From Propioniciclava flava (lineage in GTDB: Bacteria; Actinomycetota; Actinomycetes; Propionibacteriales; Propionibacteriaceae): 64,000 bases of DNA. The notes beneath the pieces were generated by a model that had not been told where the DNA came from, did not search any database, and saw nothing but the letters and a program-made list of their open reading frames with translations. The stretch covers positions 310,001 through 374,000 of the forward strand of contig NZ_PPCV01000002.1 in assembly GCF_004126535.1 (NCBI RefSeq), written 5' to 3'. Shown in pieces: positions 28,931 through 37,959 of the stretch (positions are counted from its first letter, which is position 1; each line of letters begins with the position of its first letter). The translations under genes and the position numbers were made by a program.

Positions 28931-29575
28931 CTAGGCGAGGGTCGCCAGCGTGATGGCGATGAAGTGGCAGACCGCGGCCACGACGGTGCAGGCGTGGAAG
29001 ATCTCATGGAAGCCAAACCAGGTCGGGGAGGGGTTGGGTGCCTTGCGGGCGTACACCACGGCTCCGAAGGTGTAGATCAGCCCTCCCGCCAGGAGCAGGA
29101 GGACGACGGCGGGGCCCCCTGTCATCCAGAAAGCGGGCAGCCAGGCGACTGCCGCCCAGCCCATGGCTACATAGAGGGCCGTGTAGAGCCAGCGGGGTGC
29201 CGTCATCCACGTGAGCTTGAAGGTGATCCCGGCTGCGGCGACGCCCCACACGATCGCCAGCAACAGGGTGGCGTTGGGGGCGTCCAGCATCGTCAGGGCC
29301 AGTGGGGTGTAGGTGGCGGCGATGAACACGAAGATGTTGGCGTGGTCCATCCGGCGCAGAACGGCTTCGCTGCGCGTGGTCCAGTGCCCTCGGTGGTACA
29401 CCGCGGAGGTGCCGAACAGCAGAGTCGCCCCGAGAAGGTAGATGGCGACGCCGATACGGGCGTGGAGGCTGTCGGTGGCCACCAGGAGCGTCAGGCAGGC
29501 CACCTGCATGATCGGGGCCATGCCCAGGTGGAGCCAGCCGCGCAGTCGCGGCTTGGCTGCTGGGGAGTTACCCAC
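28931..29575 (-). CDS. Hemolysin III family membrane protein (PAQR-like)
   Basis: 214 residues, seven TM helices. Family metal-site motifs: GTSAVYHRGHW with SxxxH, RMDHANIFVFIAATYTP, and FHEIFHACTVVAAVCHF near the C terminus. Bacterial members lack a defined hemolytic role; eukaryotic relatives are adiponectin/progestin receptors with ceramidase activity. Synteny matches Rv1085c. The GTG at 29575 has AGGGGG 6 bases upstream and gives the family-typical start (KPRLRGWLHLG); an ATG at 29638 would add 21 residues. Confidence 0.88.
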   Translation of the reverse strand: MGNSPAAKPRLRGWLHLGMAPIMQVACLTLLVATDSLHARIGVAIYLLGATLLFGTSAVYHRGHWTTRSEAVLRRMDHANIFVFIAATYTPLALTMLDAPNATLLLAIVWGVAAAGITFKLTWMTAPRWLYTALYVAMGWAAVAWLPAFWMTGGPAVVLLLLAGGLIYTFGAVVYARKAPNPSPTWFGFHEIFHACTVVAAVCHFIAITLATLA

Positions 29576-29679
29576 GGCGCGCCCCCTACTTGACGAAGCG
29601 TAAGTTACGGTCACGTAGGTAAGGTTAGGTGCGTCCATCGCGACGCGCAACAGCCGCAACCCCCGATACCGTGGGCGGC

Positions 29680-30624
29680 GTGAAGATTCTTGCCACCACT
29701 AATGCCCCGTTCGAGTTCGAGGCCCCCGAGGGCGTCGAGGTTGTGTCGATCGACGAAGATCAGCCCATCCCGGCCGAGCACCTCGACGCCGATGGCGCCA
29801 TCGTCCAGGGCTGGACGTCCCCCGCGGTCACGCAGCTTGCCCGTGAGGCCACGCACCTGCGGTGGGTCCAGACGCTGGCCGCAGGCCCCGACGGTGTCTT
29901 GGCCGCCAACTTCCCCGCGCAGGTCACCATCACCAACGGGCGTGGCCTGCACAACCTCACCGTCGCCGAGACGGCCCTCACACTCGCACTGACCGGGATC
30001 CGCCAGGTACCCGAGATGCTCACGGCCCAGCGCGAGCAGCGCTGGGAGCACGACGCCTACGGCGCGTGGCGCACGCTCCGCCCCGAAGGTCGCCTGGGCT
30101 CGGTCATCGATACCAACGTCTTGGTGTGGGGCTTTGGCGCCATCGGGCAGCAGATCGCCCGCAACTTCACCGCCATGCACGCCCATGTGAAGGGCGTGGC
30201 CAACAGCGCAGGGGAGCGCGCCGGCTTCCAGGTGTTCACCGACGCCGACCTGCCGACGCTCCTGCCCGAGACCGACATCCTCATCATGGTGCTGCCGAGT
30301 TCGGCCGACACCCGTCACGCCTTGTCTGCCGAGCGGATCGCCTTGCTGCCCAACCATGCGTGGGTCGTCAACGTTGGCCGCGGCGTCACCGTCGATCAGG
30401 ACGCCCTCGTCGCCGCGCTGAACGCGGGCGAACTCGGTGGTGCGGCGCTCGATGTGACCGATCCCGAGCCCTACCCGGTGGACGGGCCGCTGTGGAGCAC
30501 GCCCAACACCATCGTGTTCCCGCACGTGGCCGGCGGTGTGGCCTACGGCTCCAACGAACTGTTCAACGACAACCTCGCTCGCCTGCGCGCAGGCGAGACG
30601 CTGCGCAACGTCGTGGCCCGCTAG
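29680..30624 (+). CDS. D-isomer-specific 2-hydroxyacid dehydrogenase family protein
   Basis: 314 residues. NAD-binding Rossmann motif VWGFGAIGQQIA, catalytic Arg in VVNVGRGVTVD, acidic residue in DVTDPEPYPVDGPLW, and His in VFPHVAGG. It reduces a 2-keto acid or acts as a phosphoglycerate-dehydrogenase-like enzyme; the substrate cannot be read. The GTG at 29680 is 7 bases after TACCGT, a leaderless arrangement. It interrupts the hemolysin III/prenyl synthase pair seen in mycobacteria. Confidence 0.88.
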   Translation: MKILATTNAPFEFEAPEGVEVVSIDEDQPIPAEHLDADGAIVQGWTSPAVTQLAREATHLRWVQTLAAGPDGVLAANFPAQVTITNGRGLHNLTVAETALTLALTGIRQVPEMLTAQREQRWEHDAYGAWRTLRPEGRLGSVIDTNVLVWGFGAIGQQIARNFTAMHAHVKGVANSAGERAGFQVFTDADLPTLLPETDILIMVLPSSADTRHALSAERIALLPNHAWVVNVGRGVTVDQDALVAALNAGELGGAALDVTDPEPYPVDGPLWSTPNTIVFPHVAGGVAYGSNELFNDNLARLRAGETLRNVVAR

Positions 30625-30631
30625 CCGCCAT

Positions 30632-30637
30632 TACGCT
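30632..30637 (+). promoter_or_regulatory. -10 box of a leaderless prenyl synthase mRNA
   Basis: TACGCT, 6 bases before the ATG at 30644, with no Shine-Dalgarno sequence between. It is the clearest example of the leaderless pattern in the window. Confidence 0.65.
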
Positions 30638-30643
30638 GGCGCT

Positions 30644-31450
30644 ATGGCATGGGGGGAACGCGTCCGGGAGTGGGTGGACCGGCTTCACCCGGCGGGGCTG
30701 CTGTACTCGACGTACGAGCAGCGGCTCTTCGCCGAACTTGATCGCTCCCGGCTCCCGGGACACGTCGCCGTCCTCGCGGACGGGAATCGTCGCTGGGCGC
30801 GGCTGAACGCGCCCGGCGGCCCTCTCGTGGCCGGGTATCAGGCGGGCGCCGACAAGCTGAAGTCGTTCGTCGGCTGGTGCGACGAGGTCGGCATCCAGGT
30901 GGTCACGCTGTGGGTGCTGTCCACCGAGAACCTGACCAGGAACCCCAGCGATGTGGGCCCCCTGCTGGGCGTCATCGAGAAGCTGTTCGTGGACTTGGCC
31001 TCCACCGGGCGGTGGCGTGTCAAATGTGTGGGGGACGCCTCGCTGCTTCCCCCCGACATCGCGCGTTCCCTCGAGCGCGCGGAGGCGGCCAGCGCGAACA
31101 ACCCCGGCATGCAGGTCAACGTGGCGATCGCCTATGGCGGTCGTTACGAACTGCGTGACGCCGTCCGCAAGCTCCTGCGCACCGAGGCCGAAAAAGGCAC
31201 CGATCTGGCCGAACTGGCCGACACGTTGGAGATCGACGACATCTCCGAGCACGTCTACACCGCAGGCCAGCCCGACCCCGACCTCATCATCCGCACCTCC
31301 GGCGAGCAGCGCCTGTCGGGCTTCATGATGTGGCAGTCGGCGCACAGCGAGTTCTATTTCTGCGAGGCGCTGTGGCCCGACTTCCGCCGCGTCGACTTCC
31401 TGCGGGCACTGCGCAGCTACACCAGCCGCGAGCGCCGCTACGGACGCTGA
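30644..31450 (+). CDS. Short-chain Z-isoprenyl diphosphate synthase (UPP synthase family)
   Basis: 268 residues, cis-prenyltransferase fold. Catalytic Asp in VAVLADGNRRWAR, GYQAGADKL, TLWVLSTENLTR, and the C-terminal RTSGEQRLSGFMMWQS with ALWPDF. It condenses isopentenyl diphosphate onto an allylic primer. The position next to the hemolysin III gene matches Rv1086, a Z,E-farnesyl diphosphate synthase that feeds polyprenyl phosphate synthesis. A full-length undecaprenyl synthase role is possible if no other copy exists. Confidence 0.92.
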   Translation: MAWGERVREWVDRLHPAGLLYSTYEQRLFAELDRSRLPGHVAVLADGNRRWARLNAPGGPLVAGYQAGADKLKSFVGWCDEVGIQVVTLWVLSTENLTRNPSDVGPLLGVIEKLFVDLASTGRWRVKCVGDASLLPPDIARSLERAEAASANNPGMQVNVAIAYGGRYELRDAVRKLLRTEAEKGTDLAELADTLEIDDISEHVYTAGQPDPDLIIRTSGEQRLSGFMMWQSAHSEFYFCEALWPDFRRVDFLRALRSYTSRERRYGR

Positions 31451-31452
31451 GA

Positions 31453-31470
31453 GGCCCCGGGGGCGGGGCC
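31453..31470. terminator. Hairpin between the prenyl synthase and GH31 genes
   Basis: GGCCCC (31453-31458) and GGGGCC (31465-31470) with a 6-base loop lie between convergent stops. Short and without a T tract. Confidence 0.5.
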
Positions 31471-31478
31471 GCGCCTAC

Positions 31479-33845
31479 CTACAGGCGAGCCAGCAACACC
31501 TCAGCGATCACGGGTTTGATGTCCTCGGCGATCGGCAAGGCCGCCAGTCCCGCGACCCGGCGCGCCGGATCCGGGTTCTGGCTCAGGAACGCCCAGAGCG
31601 CATGCTTGTCGGGGTAGCCCACCTGCAATTGCGTGATCAGTGCGAACAGGCGTGCGTCCGCATCCGGGACGAACGGCGCCGGCGGCGCCGCCAACCGCAC
31701 CGTGGTGCCGACAGCCGGATCCACGGCGCCCACCTCGACGCGGAGCGTCCCGGTGGCTGCGTCGTAGCTGCCCGGGTGGGAGGCGGCCTCCACGGGGGCC
31801 ACCCCGACCAGTTCCAGCGTCCAGGAACGGCCCTGCGGTAGCACGGCGGCGTCCCCCTCGACGGGGGCGATGGTGAAGGTGCCCGACGCCTGATCCCAGG
31901 CCAAAGGCGTCCGCGCGCAGACCGGGGCGGCGGCGTCGTCGTCCTCGTACAAGGTGAAGGCGCCGTCGGCGCCCGCGAACACGCGAACCGTCAGCGCGGA
32001 CGGGTTGGTGGTGCTGAGGTCCTCCCCGCCCACCAGCGGGACGATCGCGCCCACCCTGGCCAGGACGGGGTACCGCTCCAGCGTCCGGTGCAGCGTCACG
32101 AAACGGCCCCCCGAGTAGGGGGTGCCGTCGAAGAAGTCGACCCAGGTGCCCTCGGGAAGCCAGGCGGTGGTGGCGGCCCGCAGCGTGCGCCGATCCCGCG
32201 CAGTCGTGACGGGCGCGACGAGGAGTTCAGTGCCGAACAGGAACGTGTTGAGTGAGGAGAACGCCGTCTCCTCACGCGGATCGGCGTGATACAGCGGACG
32301 CACCAGCGGCGTCCCCGTCCGGTGAGCCACCTCGTTCATCGTGTAGAGGTACGGCACCAGGCGGTGACGCAGTCGCAGCGCCTCCGTCATGACCGTGCGC
32401 GCCTCGACGCCGAACATCCACGGCTCCTTGCCCATGAACGGGCTCGCCGTCGAATGCAGGCGGTTGATGGGGGAGAAGGTGCCCAACTGGAACCAGCGGG
32501 CCACCATTTCATCGTCGCGGGTGCCGAACATGTGGCCGCCGATGTCGTGGCTCCACCAGCCGTACCCGATGTTGGACGCCGTCGCGGTGAAGTACGGCTG
32601 GAAGTCGAGCGAGGCCCATGAGGTGACGGTGTCGCCGGAAAAGCCGACGGGGTAGCGGTGCGAGCCGGGGCCCGCGTAGCGGCTGAACGTGAGGGGACGC
32701 TTGCCTTCGCGCGCCGAATCGAAGTAGTGGGCATGGTTGAGCAGCCACAGCGGATCCAGGCCCGGCAGGGCCGAGGCCGTGCCCTGCTGCCAGTCCAGCC
32801 ACCAGAAGTCGACCCCGGCGTCCTCCATCGGGTGCAAGACGGTGTCGAAGTAGGCCGCCATGAACTCGGGATCGGCGACCGCGAACTCGATCACCTCTCC
32901 GCTTTCCGGGTCGCGTCCCAGGCGGCGCGCCAACGCCGGGTAGGCGTCCTCGAAGGAACGCACGCCGTCAGCGGGATGCAGGTTGAGCGAGACCTTGAGC
33001 CCACGCTCGTGCAGGCCATCAAGGAAGGCGTCCGGATCCGGGAACAGGTCGGTATTCCACGAGAAGCCCGTCCAGCCCGAACCGTGCCCGTTCGCCAGTT
33101 CGACCCAGTGCCAGTCCATGTCGATGACGGCTACCGAGAAGGGCATCCCCTCGGCGGAGAAACGGTCCATCAACCCGGTGTATTCGGACGCCGAGTAGGG
33201 GTGGTAACGGCTCCACCAGTTGCCAAGCGCCCAGCGAGGCAGCAGGGGCTGCGGGCCGGTGATGGCATAGAAGTCGCGGACGGCGCCTGCGCTGTCGTGC
33301 CCGTGGCCGAAGAAGTACAAATCCTTGGTGCCGGTGCGGGGGGTGGGCCAGCCGTCCTCGTCCAGGGCGAGGGAGGCGGAGTCGTCCAGGGTCGCCCAGC
33401 CGAGCGCGCTCACGACGCCGGTGCCCAGGTCGATGGCCCCATCGACCTCATCGAGGGTGCGGGCGGTCCCGCCCATGTTCCCGCGCGTCGGACGCACGAC
33501 CGGTTCGGGATCGCCGTAGTGCCACACGGTGTGGTGGCCTTGGGAGGAATGCTGGTGAACGGTCAGGCCCGCGGCCGAGAAGGGCAGGCCGTCGTAGTCC
33601 AGGCGCAGGGCATCGGTTTCGACGCGAACGCCCGCACCATACGGGGTCGCCGTGAACCGGGCAGCAGGCAGGTCGCGGTGCCACACCACCTGGGTGGGGC
33701 GGTCCTCGAACGATCCCGAATCCGACCACTCCAGGCGCAGCAACCGCGGCGTCAGTACCGTGACCCGCCAATGCTCGCCGGTGACGATCTGGTCGGGACG
33801 CGCGAGCGGATGTGTCAGGGGACGAAAACGCGGTGTCTGCGGCAT
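31479..33845 (-). CDS. Glycoside hydrolase family 31 alpha-glucosidase/xylosidase
   Basis: 788 residues. N-terminal beta-sandwich, then the (beta/alpha)8 barrel with FFGHGHD, NWWSRYHPYSASEY, VIDMDWHW (nucleophile region), WLDWQQG, FSRYAGPGSHRYPVGFSGDT, and DIGGHMFG; C-terminal beta domains follow. It removes non-reducing alpha-linked sugars; exact specificity is not fixed by sequence. No signal peptide, so cytosolic. The ATG at 33845 is 7 bases after TACGGT (leaderless-like). It lies divergent to phoH. Confidence 0.93.
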   Translation of the reverse strand: MPQTPRFRPLTHPLARPDQIVTGEHWRVTVLTPRLLRLEWSDSGSFEDRPTQVVWHRDLPAARFTATPYGAGVRVETDALRLDYDGLPFSAAGLTVHQHSSQGHHTVWHYGDPEPVVRPTRGNMGGTARTLDEVDGAIDLGTGVVSALGWATLDDSASLALDEDGWPTPRTGTKDLYFFGHGHDSAGAVRDFYAITGPQPLLPRWALGNWWSRYHPYSASEYTGLMDRFSAEGMPFSVAVIDMDWHWVELANGHGSGWTGFSWNTDLFPDPDAFLDGLHERGLKVSLNLHPADGVRSFEDAYPALARRLGRDPESGEVIEFAVADPEFMAAYFDTVLHPMEDAGVDFWWLDWQQGTASALPGLDPLWLLNHAHYFDSAREGKRPLTFSRYAGPGSHRYPVGFSGDTVTSWASLDFQPYFTATASNIGYGWWSHDIGGHMFGTRDDEMVARWFQLGTFSPINRLHSTASPFMGKEPWMFGVEARTVMTEALRLRHRLVPYLYTMNEVAHRTGTPLVRPLYHADPREETAFSSLNTFLFGTELLVAPVTTARDRRTLRAATTAWLPEGTWVDFFDGTPYSGGRFVTLHRTLERYPVLARVGAIVPLVGGEDLSTTNPSALTVRVFAGADGAFTLYEDDDAAAPVCARTPLAWDQASGTFTIAPVEGDAAVLPQGRSWTLELVGVAPVEAASHPGSYDAATGTLRVEVGAVDPAVGTTVRLAAPPAPFVPDADARLFALITQLQVGYPDKHALWAFLSQNPDPARRVAGLAALPIAEDIKPVIAEVLLARL

Positions 33846-33922
33846 GCGCACGACCGTATTACGCCACGTGAACATTCGGGGAACGTAGCCGTGTGTTGTG
33901 CCGGATTCGTCCCCCTTCGGGT

Positions 33923-34064
33923 TACCGTCGCCTCAGGACGTCTCGGGTGGGCGTCCACGAGAGGAATCCGGATGCGACTCCTTCCCCGACGGGATGCTCT
34001 CGGCTGAGATACCGCGGCCGAGAGGGACACACCGCTCGCTCGGCCCCGATTGGAAGGGACCGAT
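33923..34064 (+). promoter_or_regulatory. phoH 5' leader with short ORF and hairpin
   Basis: A TACCGT -10 box (33923-33928) predicts a start of transcription near 33935 and a leader of about 130 bases. It holds an 11-codon ORF and a perfect 8-bp stem (33997-34004 with 34017-34024) whose left arm covers the end of that ORF and whose 12-base loop holds its stop codon. The phoH ribosome binding site follows 26 bases later. This looks like a translation-responsive leader, class unknown. Confidence 0.45.
33972..34007 (+). CDS. Putative leader peptide upstream of phoH
   Basis: Eleven codons (MRLLPRRDALG) with AGAGGA 6 bases upstream of the ATG, so it has a good ribosome binding site. Three of eleven residues are Arg. 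Its stop falls in the loop of a hairpin. It is far shorter than the antitoxin-like PhoAT ORF described before mycobacterial phoH2. It may be a regulatory uORF; coding is not proven. Confidence 0.4.
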   Translation: MRLLPRRDALG

Positions 34065-35393
34065 GTGACCCAGCCCGCTACCAGCCTCCAGCACCAGCGC
34101 GCGGCGACCCGCGTGCGTAGCTACGTCATCGACACGTCTGTACTGCTGTCCGACCCGAACGCCCTGCTGCACTTCGCCGAGCACGAGGTCATCGTCCCCG
34201 TCGTGGTCGTGACGGAACTCGAGGCGAAACGTCACCACCCCGAACTCGGTTTCTTCGCCCGCAAGGCGCTGCGCTTCCTCGACGACGTACGCGCCAGCTA
34301 CGGACGCCTCGACCAACCGGTGCCCATCAACGACGCCGGGGGTGTCTTGCACGTCGAACTCAACCACACCGACCCCGGCGTTCTGCCTGCGGGTTTCCGC
34401 CTGGGCGACAACGATGCCCGGATCCTGGCGGTGGCCGCGAACTACGCCCACGAGGGGCGCGAGGTCGTGTTGGTCAGCAAGGATCTGCCCTTGCGGATCA
34501 AAGCCGCTGCGGTAGGGCTCATGGCGCAGGAGTACCGCCACGAGCAGCCAGCGCACACGGGCTGGTCGGGCATGGCGGAGATCGAGGTGGACGCCGCCGC
34601 CCTGGAGAGCTTGTATGCCCAGGGCGTCCTTGGTGCGCCGCAGGGGCTGGAGTGCCATACCGGCGTGGTGGTGCACGCGGGAGCGTCCTCGGCGCTCACG
34701 CGGTGCCATCCGGACCAGACGTTGCGGCTGATTCCTTCCGAACGCGACGTCTTCGGCCTGCGGGGGCGCGCCGCGGAGCAGCGCGTCGGGCTCGACCTCC
34801 TCACCGATCCCGACGTCGGGATCGTGTCCCTGGGCGGGCGCGCCGGTACCGGGAAGTCAGCGCTGGCCCTGGCCGCCGGGCTGGAAGCGGTGATGGAGCG
34901 ACGCCAGCACGACAAGGTGATCGTGTTCCGTCCCCTGTACGCCGTCGGCGGGCAGGAACTGGGCTTCCTGCCGGGGGCCGAGCAGGAGAAGATGGCGCCC
35001 TGGGCGCAGGCCGTCTACGACGCGCTGGGCTCGATCCTCCACAAGACGGTGATGGAGGAAGTGCTGGCACGCGACCTCATCGAGGTGCTGCCCTTGACCC
35101 ACATCCGCGGACGTTCGCTGCATCGGGCGTTCGTGATCGTCGATGAGGCGCAATCGCTGGAACGCAATGTGCTGTTGACGGTGCTCTCGCGGATGGGGCA
35201 GGCCAGCAAGGTGGTGCTCACTCACGACGTGGCTCAGCGCGACAACCTGCGGGTGGGGCGCCACGACGGAGTGGCGGCCGTGGTGGAGAAGCTTCGGGGG
35301 CATCCGTTGTTCGGGCACGTCACCTTGACTCGGTCGGAGCGCTCGCCGATCGCCGCTTTGGTGACCGACATGCTGGAAGACGCGGCCTGGTGA
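34065..35393 (+). CDS. phoH2: PIN domain-PhoH ATPase fusion (PhoH2)
   Basis: 442 residues. N-terminal PIN nuclease domain (about 17-150) with acidic residues in [22 protein letters not shown] and [11 protein letters not shown], and a C-terminal PhoH ATPase with Walker [16 protein letters not shown] and Walker [13 protein letters not shown]. Mycobacterial PhoH2 is an ATP-dependent RNA helicase/RNase. The GTG at 34065 has GGAAGGG 7 bases upstream. It sits in the same gene order as Rv1095 relative to Rv1086, with the GH31 gene inserted. Confidence 0.93.
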   Translation: MTQPATSLQHQRAATRVRSYVIDTSVLLSDPNALLHFAEHEVIVPVVVVTELEAKRHHPELGFFARKALRFLDDVRASYGRLDQPVPINDAGGVLHVELNHTDPGVLPAGFRLGDNDARILAVAANYAHEGREVVLVSKDLPLRIKAAAVGLMAQEYRHEQPAHTGWSGMAEIEVDAAALESLYAQGVLGAPQGLECHTGVVVHAGASSALTRCHPDQTLRLIPSERDVFGLRGRAAEQRVGLDLLTDPDVGIVSLGGRAGTGKSALALAAGLEAVMERRQHDKVIVFRPLYAVGGQELGFLPGAEQEKMAPWAQAVYDALGSILHKTVMEEVLARDLIEVLPLTHIRGRSLHRAFVIVDEAQSLERNVLLTVLSRMGQASKVVLTHDVAQRDNLRVGRHDGVAAVVEKLRGHPLFGHVTLTRSERSPIAALVTDMLEDAAW

Positions 35394-35700
35394 GGTGAGG
35401 GCGGCCTAGTCGGCGGCACGCTGGGATCGAATCCGGACGACTTTTTCACATGGGAGAAAAAGTGAAAGGTGGGTTGACTTGGTGTCATCCCCACGGGTGA
35501 CACCAAGGTGGTGCTGTGGTCTGCCTCGCGAGGGCGCAGAGCGGTGACCGTCGGGCGGTGAACCTTGCTACCTTGCTGGAAGAGCCCCCTCGTCACCCCA
35601 GGGTTCGGGGCGGCTCTCAGGCTCATTCCCCGCGGTGTGAACCTGGCAAGGGACACGATCGCCGAGCGAGTTACTCGCCCCCTCGGAAGGCATCTCCGGT
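35394..35700 (+). promoter_or_regulatory. Long structured leader before the DUF1800 gene
   Basis: This 307-base gap has no convincing gene. It contains several inverted repeats: ACTTTTTC/GAAAAAGT (35440-35447, 35456-35463), a 10-bp perfect pair at 35478-35487 and 35498-35507, and a multistem arrangement closed by CCTTGC (35571-35576) and GCAAGG (35646-35651) around AGAGCC/GGCTCT (35581-35586, 35612-35617). GGAAGG lies 10 bases before the ATG at 35701. It could be a riboswitch or an untranslated leader; no known class was matched. Confidence 0.45.
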
Positions 35701-37281
35701 ATGGAAGATGAAGCACATTCTCACGTCCACCTCGGCGTGGGCTCACGCCGGGGTGGTCTGCGCGTGGCGAACGCCGGGTTCCGCTTCGACGGGCCGGCCT
35801 CGACTCATCATGACGCGTCCGCGCCTGCTGACGACTATCGCCTCCCGGGGGTGCCGATGCGTGCGGTCAGTGGCATGAGGCTCCCCGTCGCCGACACGGA
35901 GCGGACACGCAACCACCTCCTGCGCCGGGCCGGATTGGGTGTGGGGGCCGCCCAGCAGACCGTGATTGCGGCCCAGGGTTTGGAGAACTGGCTCGCCGAC
36001 CAACTCGAGCCCGATCTGTACGACCCCAGTGCCGTCGTCATCAACCGGTGGTTCCCCTTGGCTGTGGCCGACATCCAGCAGACGCGACGGTCGGTGGAAA
36101 AGTACGCCTGGGACGGCCAGACCGAATACGCGCAGGCCACCCTCGCGCGGCAACTGTTCAGCGTCCGCCAGGTGTATGAGGTCGTCGTCGACGTCTTCAG
36201 CAACTTGCTCCACGTTCCTACCCCGTCTGACCGGGCGTGGGACACCGGCGCCGACTACGGCAACCAGGTGATCCGGGCGCACGCCCTGGGTCGCTACGCC
36301 GACATGCTTCACGCGGCGGCCCGGCATCCGGCCATGCTGCGCTCCCTGCACAACGACGAATCGCGCGGGGGCGTCGTCAACGTCGACTATGCGCGCGCTT
36401 TGCTCGAACTGCACACGGTTCGTGCCTGCACCGAGGGGGATGTTCGCGCAGCCGCGATGCTCCTGTCGGGGCGTGGCTATGACGCGTCCACGGGCCGGTT
36501 CAGCTACGGCGCGACCAACCATGCCGTCGGTCGGGTGGTCGTGCTCGGGTTCGAGTCGCTGAACTCCAGCTATCTCGATGGCCTTGAGGTGGGCGACGCC
36601 TTCATCGCGCACTTGGCCCGGCTCCCCGAGACGGCGCGCAACGTCGCCAGCCGCCTCGCGGTCCGGTTCATTTCCGACTCGCCCAGCGATGCCATCGTCG
36701 ACCATCTGGCTCGGGTCTACCTGGCTCACGACACCGACATCCGCGAGGTACTGATCGAACTGTTCCGCAGTGACGAGTTCTGGCGATCCACCGCATCCAA
36801 GGTGCGGCGTCCGTTGGAAGACATCGTCGGGACAGTCAGGGCCGCCTGCGTCACGCCAGCGACCGCGTCGCGTGAGGGCGTGGCGGATCTGTACTGGACG
36901 CTGCGCAAGATGGGGCACGCCCCCCTGGGGTGGGATCAGCCAGACGGTTACCCCGATGTCGCTTCGGCGTGGCGCTCCACCGGGCATCTGGGTGCGCGCT
37001 GGAACCTGCACCGCGCCATCGTCAGCGGCTGGCGCAAGGGGCTGACGCCTTCCAGTGAGTTCTCGCAGGCCGTGATTCCTGTCGAGGGCATGACGGTGGA
37101 CGCGTGGGTCACTGAGTTGGCGTGGCTGACGTTGGGCCAAGAGCCCACAGACCAGATCCGGCAGGCCGCCTATGCGTTCTTGGGCCTGGCTGGCTATGAC
37201 ATGGTGCCCCCTGCCTTGACGCCGCTGGCGGCGCGCATGGCCGCCATGATGTTCAACTCGCACGCCTACGTTGTGCGGTGA
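35701..37281 (+). CDS. DUF1800 domain protein
   Basis: 526 residues. Residues about 62-526 follow DUF1800: TRNHLLRRAGLGVGAAQ, RQLFSVRQVYEVVVDVFSNL, RSLHNDESRGGVVNVDYARALLELHTV, GRGYDASTGRF, ESLNSSYLDG, and the tail LAARMAAMMFNSHAYVVR. The first 55 residues are His-rich (HSHVHLG) and not part of the domain; an ATG at 35857 could be the true start. No signal peptide and no neighbouring DUF1501 gene, though the two are often paired. Function of the family is unknown. Confidence 0.88.
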   Translation: MEDEAHSHVHLGVGSRRGGLRVANAGFRFDGPASTHHDASAPADDYRLPGVPMRAVSGMRLPVADTERTRNHLLRRAGLGVGAAQQTVIAAQGLENWLADQLEPDLYDPSAVVINRWFPLAVADIQQTRRSVEKYAWDGQTEYAQATLARQLFSVRQVYEVVVDVFSNLLHVPTPSDRAWDTGADYGNQVIRAHALGRYADMLHAAARHPAMLRSLHNDESRGGVVNVDYARALLELHTVRACTEGDVRAAAMLLSGRGYDASTGRFSYGATNHAVGRVVVLGFESLNSSYLDGLEVGDAFIAHLARLPETARNVASRLAVRFISDSPSDAIVDHLARVYLAHDTDIREVLIELFRSDEFWRSTASKVRRPLEDIVGTVRAACVTPATASREGVADLYWTLRKMGHAPLGWDQPDGYPDVASAWRSTGHLGARWNLHRAIVSGWRKGLTPSSEFSQAVIPVEGMTVDAWVTELAWLTLGQEPTDQIRQAAYAFLGLAGYDMVPPALTPLAARMAAMMFNSHAYVVR

Positions 37282-37379
37282 TCGCAGGGTGACCTCGTCG
37301 TCCGCGCACATGATCCCCGGCGGGGGCTGTGGGCGTGGGCGGTCGAGGCGTGAGGCGCGGGTCTGAGAGAATCCCGGGC

Positions 37380-37931
37380 ATGGCACGTCAGCAGCGAAAC
37401 TCGACCGCGACTCACATGATCGTGGCGATGGGTGTCTTGATGGTGCCGATCGCTCTCATCGTCGCGTTCTTCACGCGCACACCCGAGCCGGTCGTCCAGC
37501 ACCTCGATTACGCACCGGTCGCGCGCCTGGCGGCGGGGGAGGCGACCTTCCCTGTCCTCGTGCCGGCACATTTGCCGCAGGGGTGGACCGCGACGCGTGC
37601 CCGGTGGACGCCCGAGGGTAAGCCGAACGTCAACGGCGAGCCGGCCGCGGGCAACACATGGCAGTTGGGGATGCTGTCGCCGGAGCGGTCCTACGTGGCG
37701 GTGGAGCAGCGGGACGCGTCCCAGGAGTTGTTCATCCAGCAGGTGACGCGCGGTGGCGTTGCTCAGGGGACCTCGACGATCGAGGGTGCGGTGTGGCAGC
37801 GCTACCTGTCAGAGGACGGCAGGACTCGCTCCCTCGTCCAGCGCGGGGTGGCGGCCACCATTGTGAGTGGGGATCTGGAGTATGAGGCCTTGGAGGCGTT
37901 TGCGTCGACGCTAACGGCGGCGACACCGTAG
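37380..37931 (+). CDS. DUF4245 membrane-anchored protein
   Basis: 183 residues: an N-terminal TM helix (about 14-32, VAMGVLMVPIALIVAFFT) and an extracytoplasmic domain with HLDYAPVARLA, FPVLVPAHLPQGWTATRARW and RSYVAVEQRDAS, as in actinobacterial DUF4245. The ATG lies 7 bases after GAGAAT (leaderless-like, same hexamer and spacing as mca). The family lies near phoH in mycobacteria too. Function unknown. Confidence 0.85.
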   Translation: MARQQRNSTATHMIVAMGVLMVPIALIVAFFTRTPEPVVQHLDYAPVARLAAGEATFPVLVPAHLPQGWTATRARWTPEGKPNVNGEPAAGNTWQLGMLSPERSYVAVEQRDASQELFIQQVTRGGVAQGTSTIEGAVWQRYLSEDGRTRSLVQRGVAATIVSGDLEYEALEAFASTLTAATP

Positions 37932-37959
37932 TCGCGGCCTCGAACCGTACAAAGAAAAG

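Noticed and set aside
33991-34030. Thiamine (TPP) riboswitch-like words GGGATGC, GGCTGAGA and AGGGA before phoH2
   Set aside because: The second half of the TPP core (CTGATC, TAATACC, GCG) is missing and the downstream gene has no link to thiamine. The words lie in a simple hairpin.
35620-35690. Cobalamin-riboswitch-like CGGTGTGAACCTGG before the DUF1800 gene
   Set aside because: The required B12 box and GGGAA block are absent. Kept only as an unassigned structured leader.
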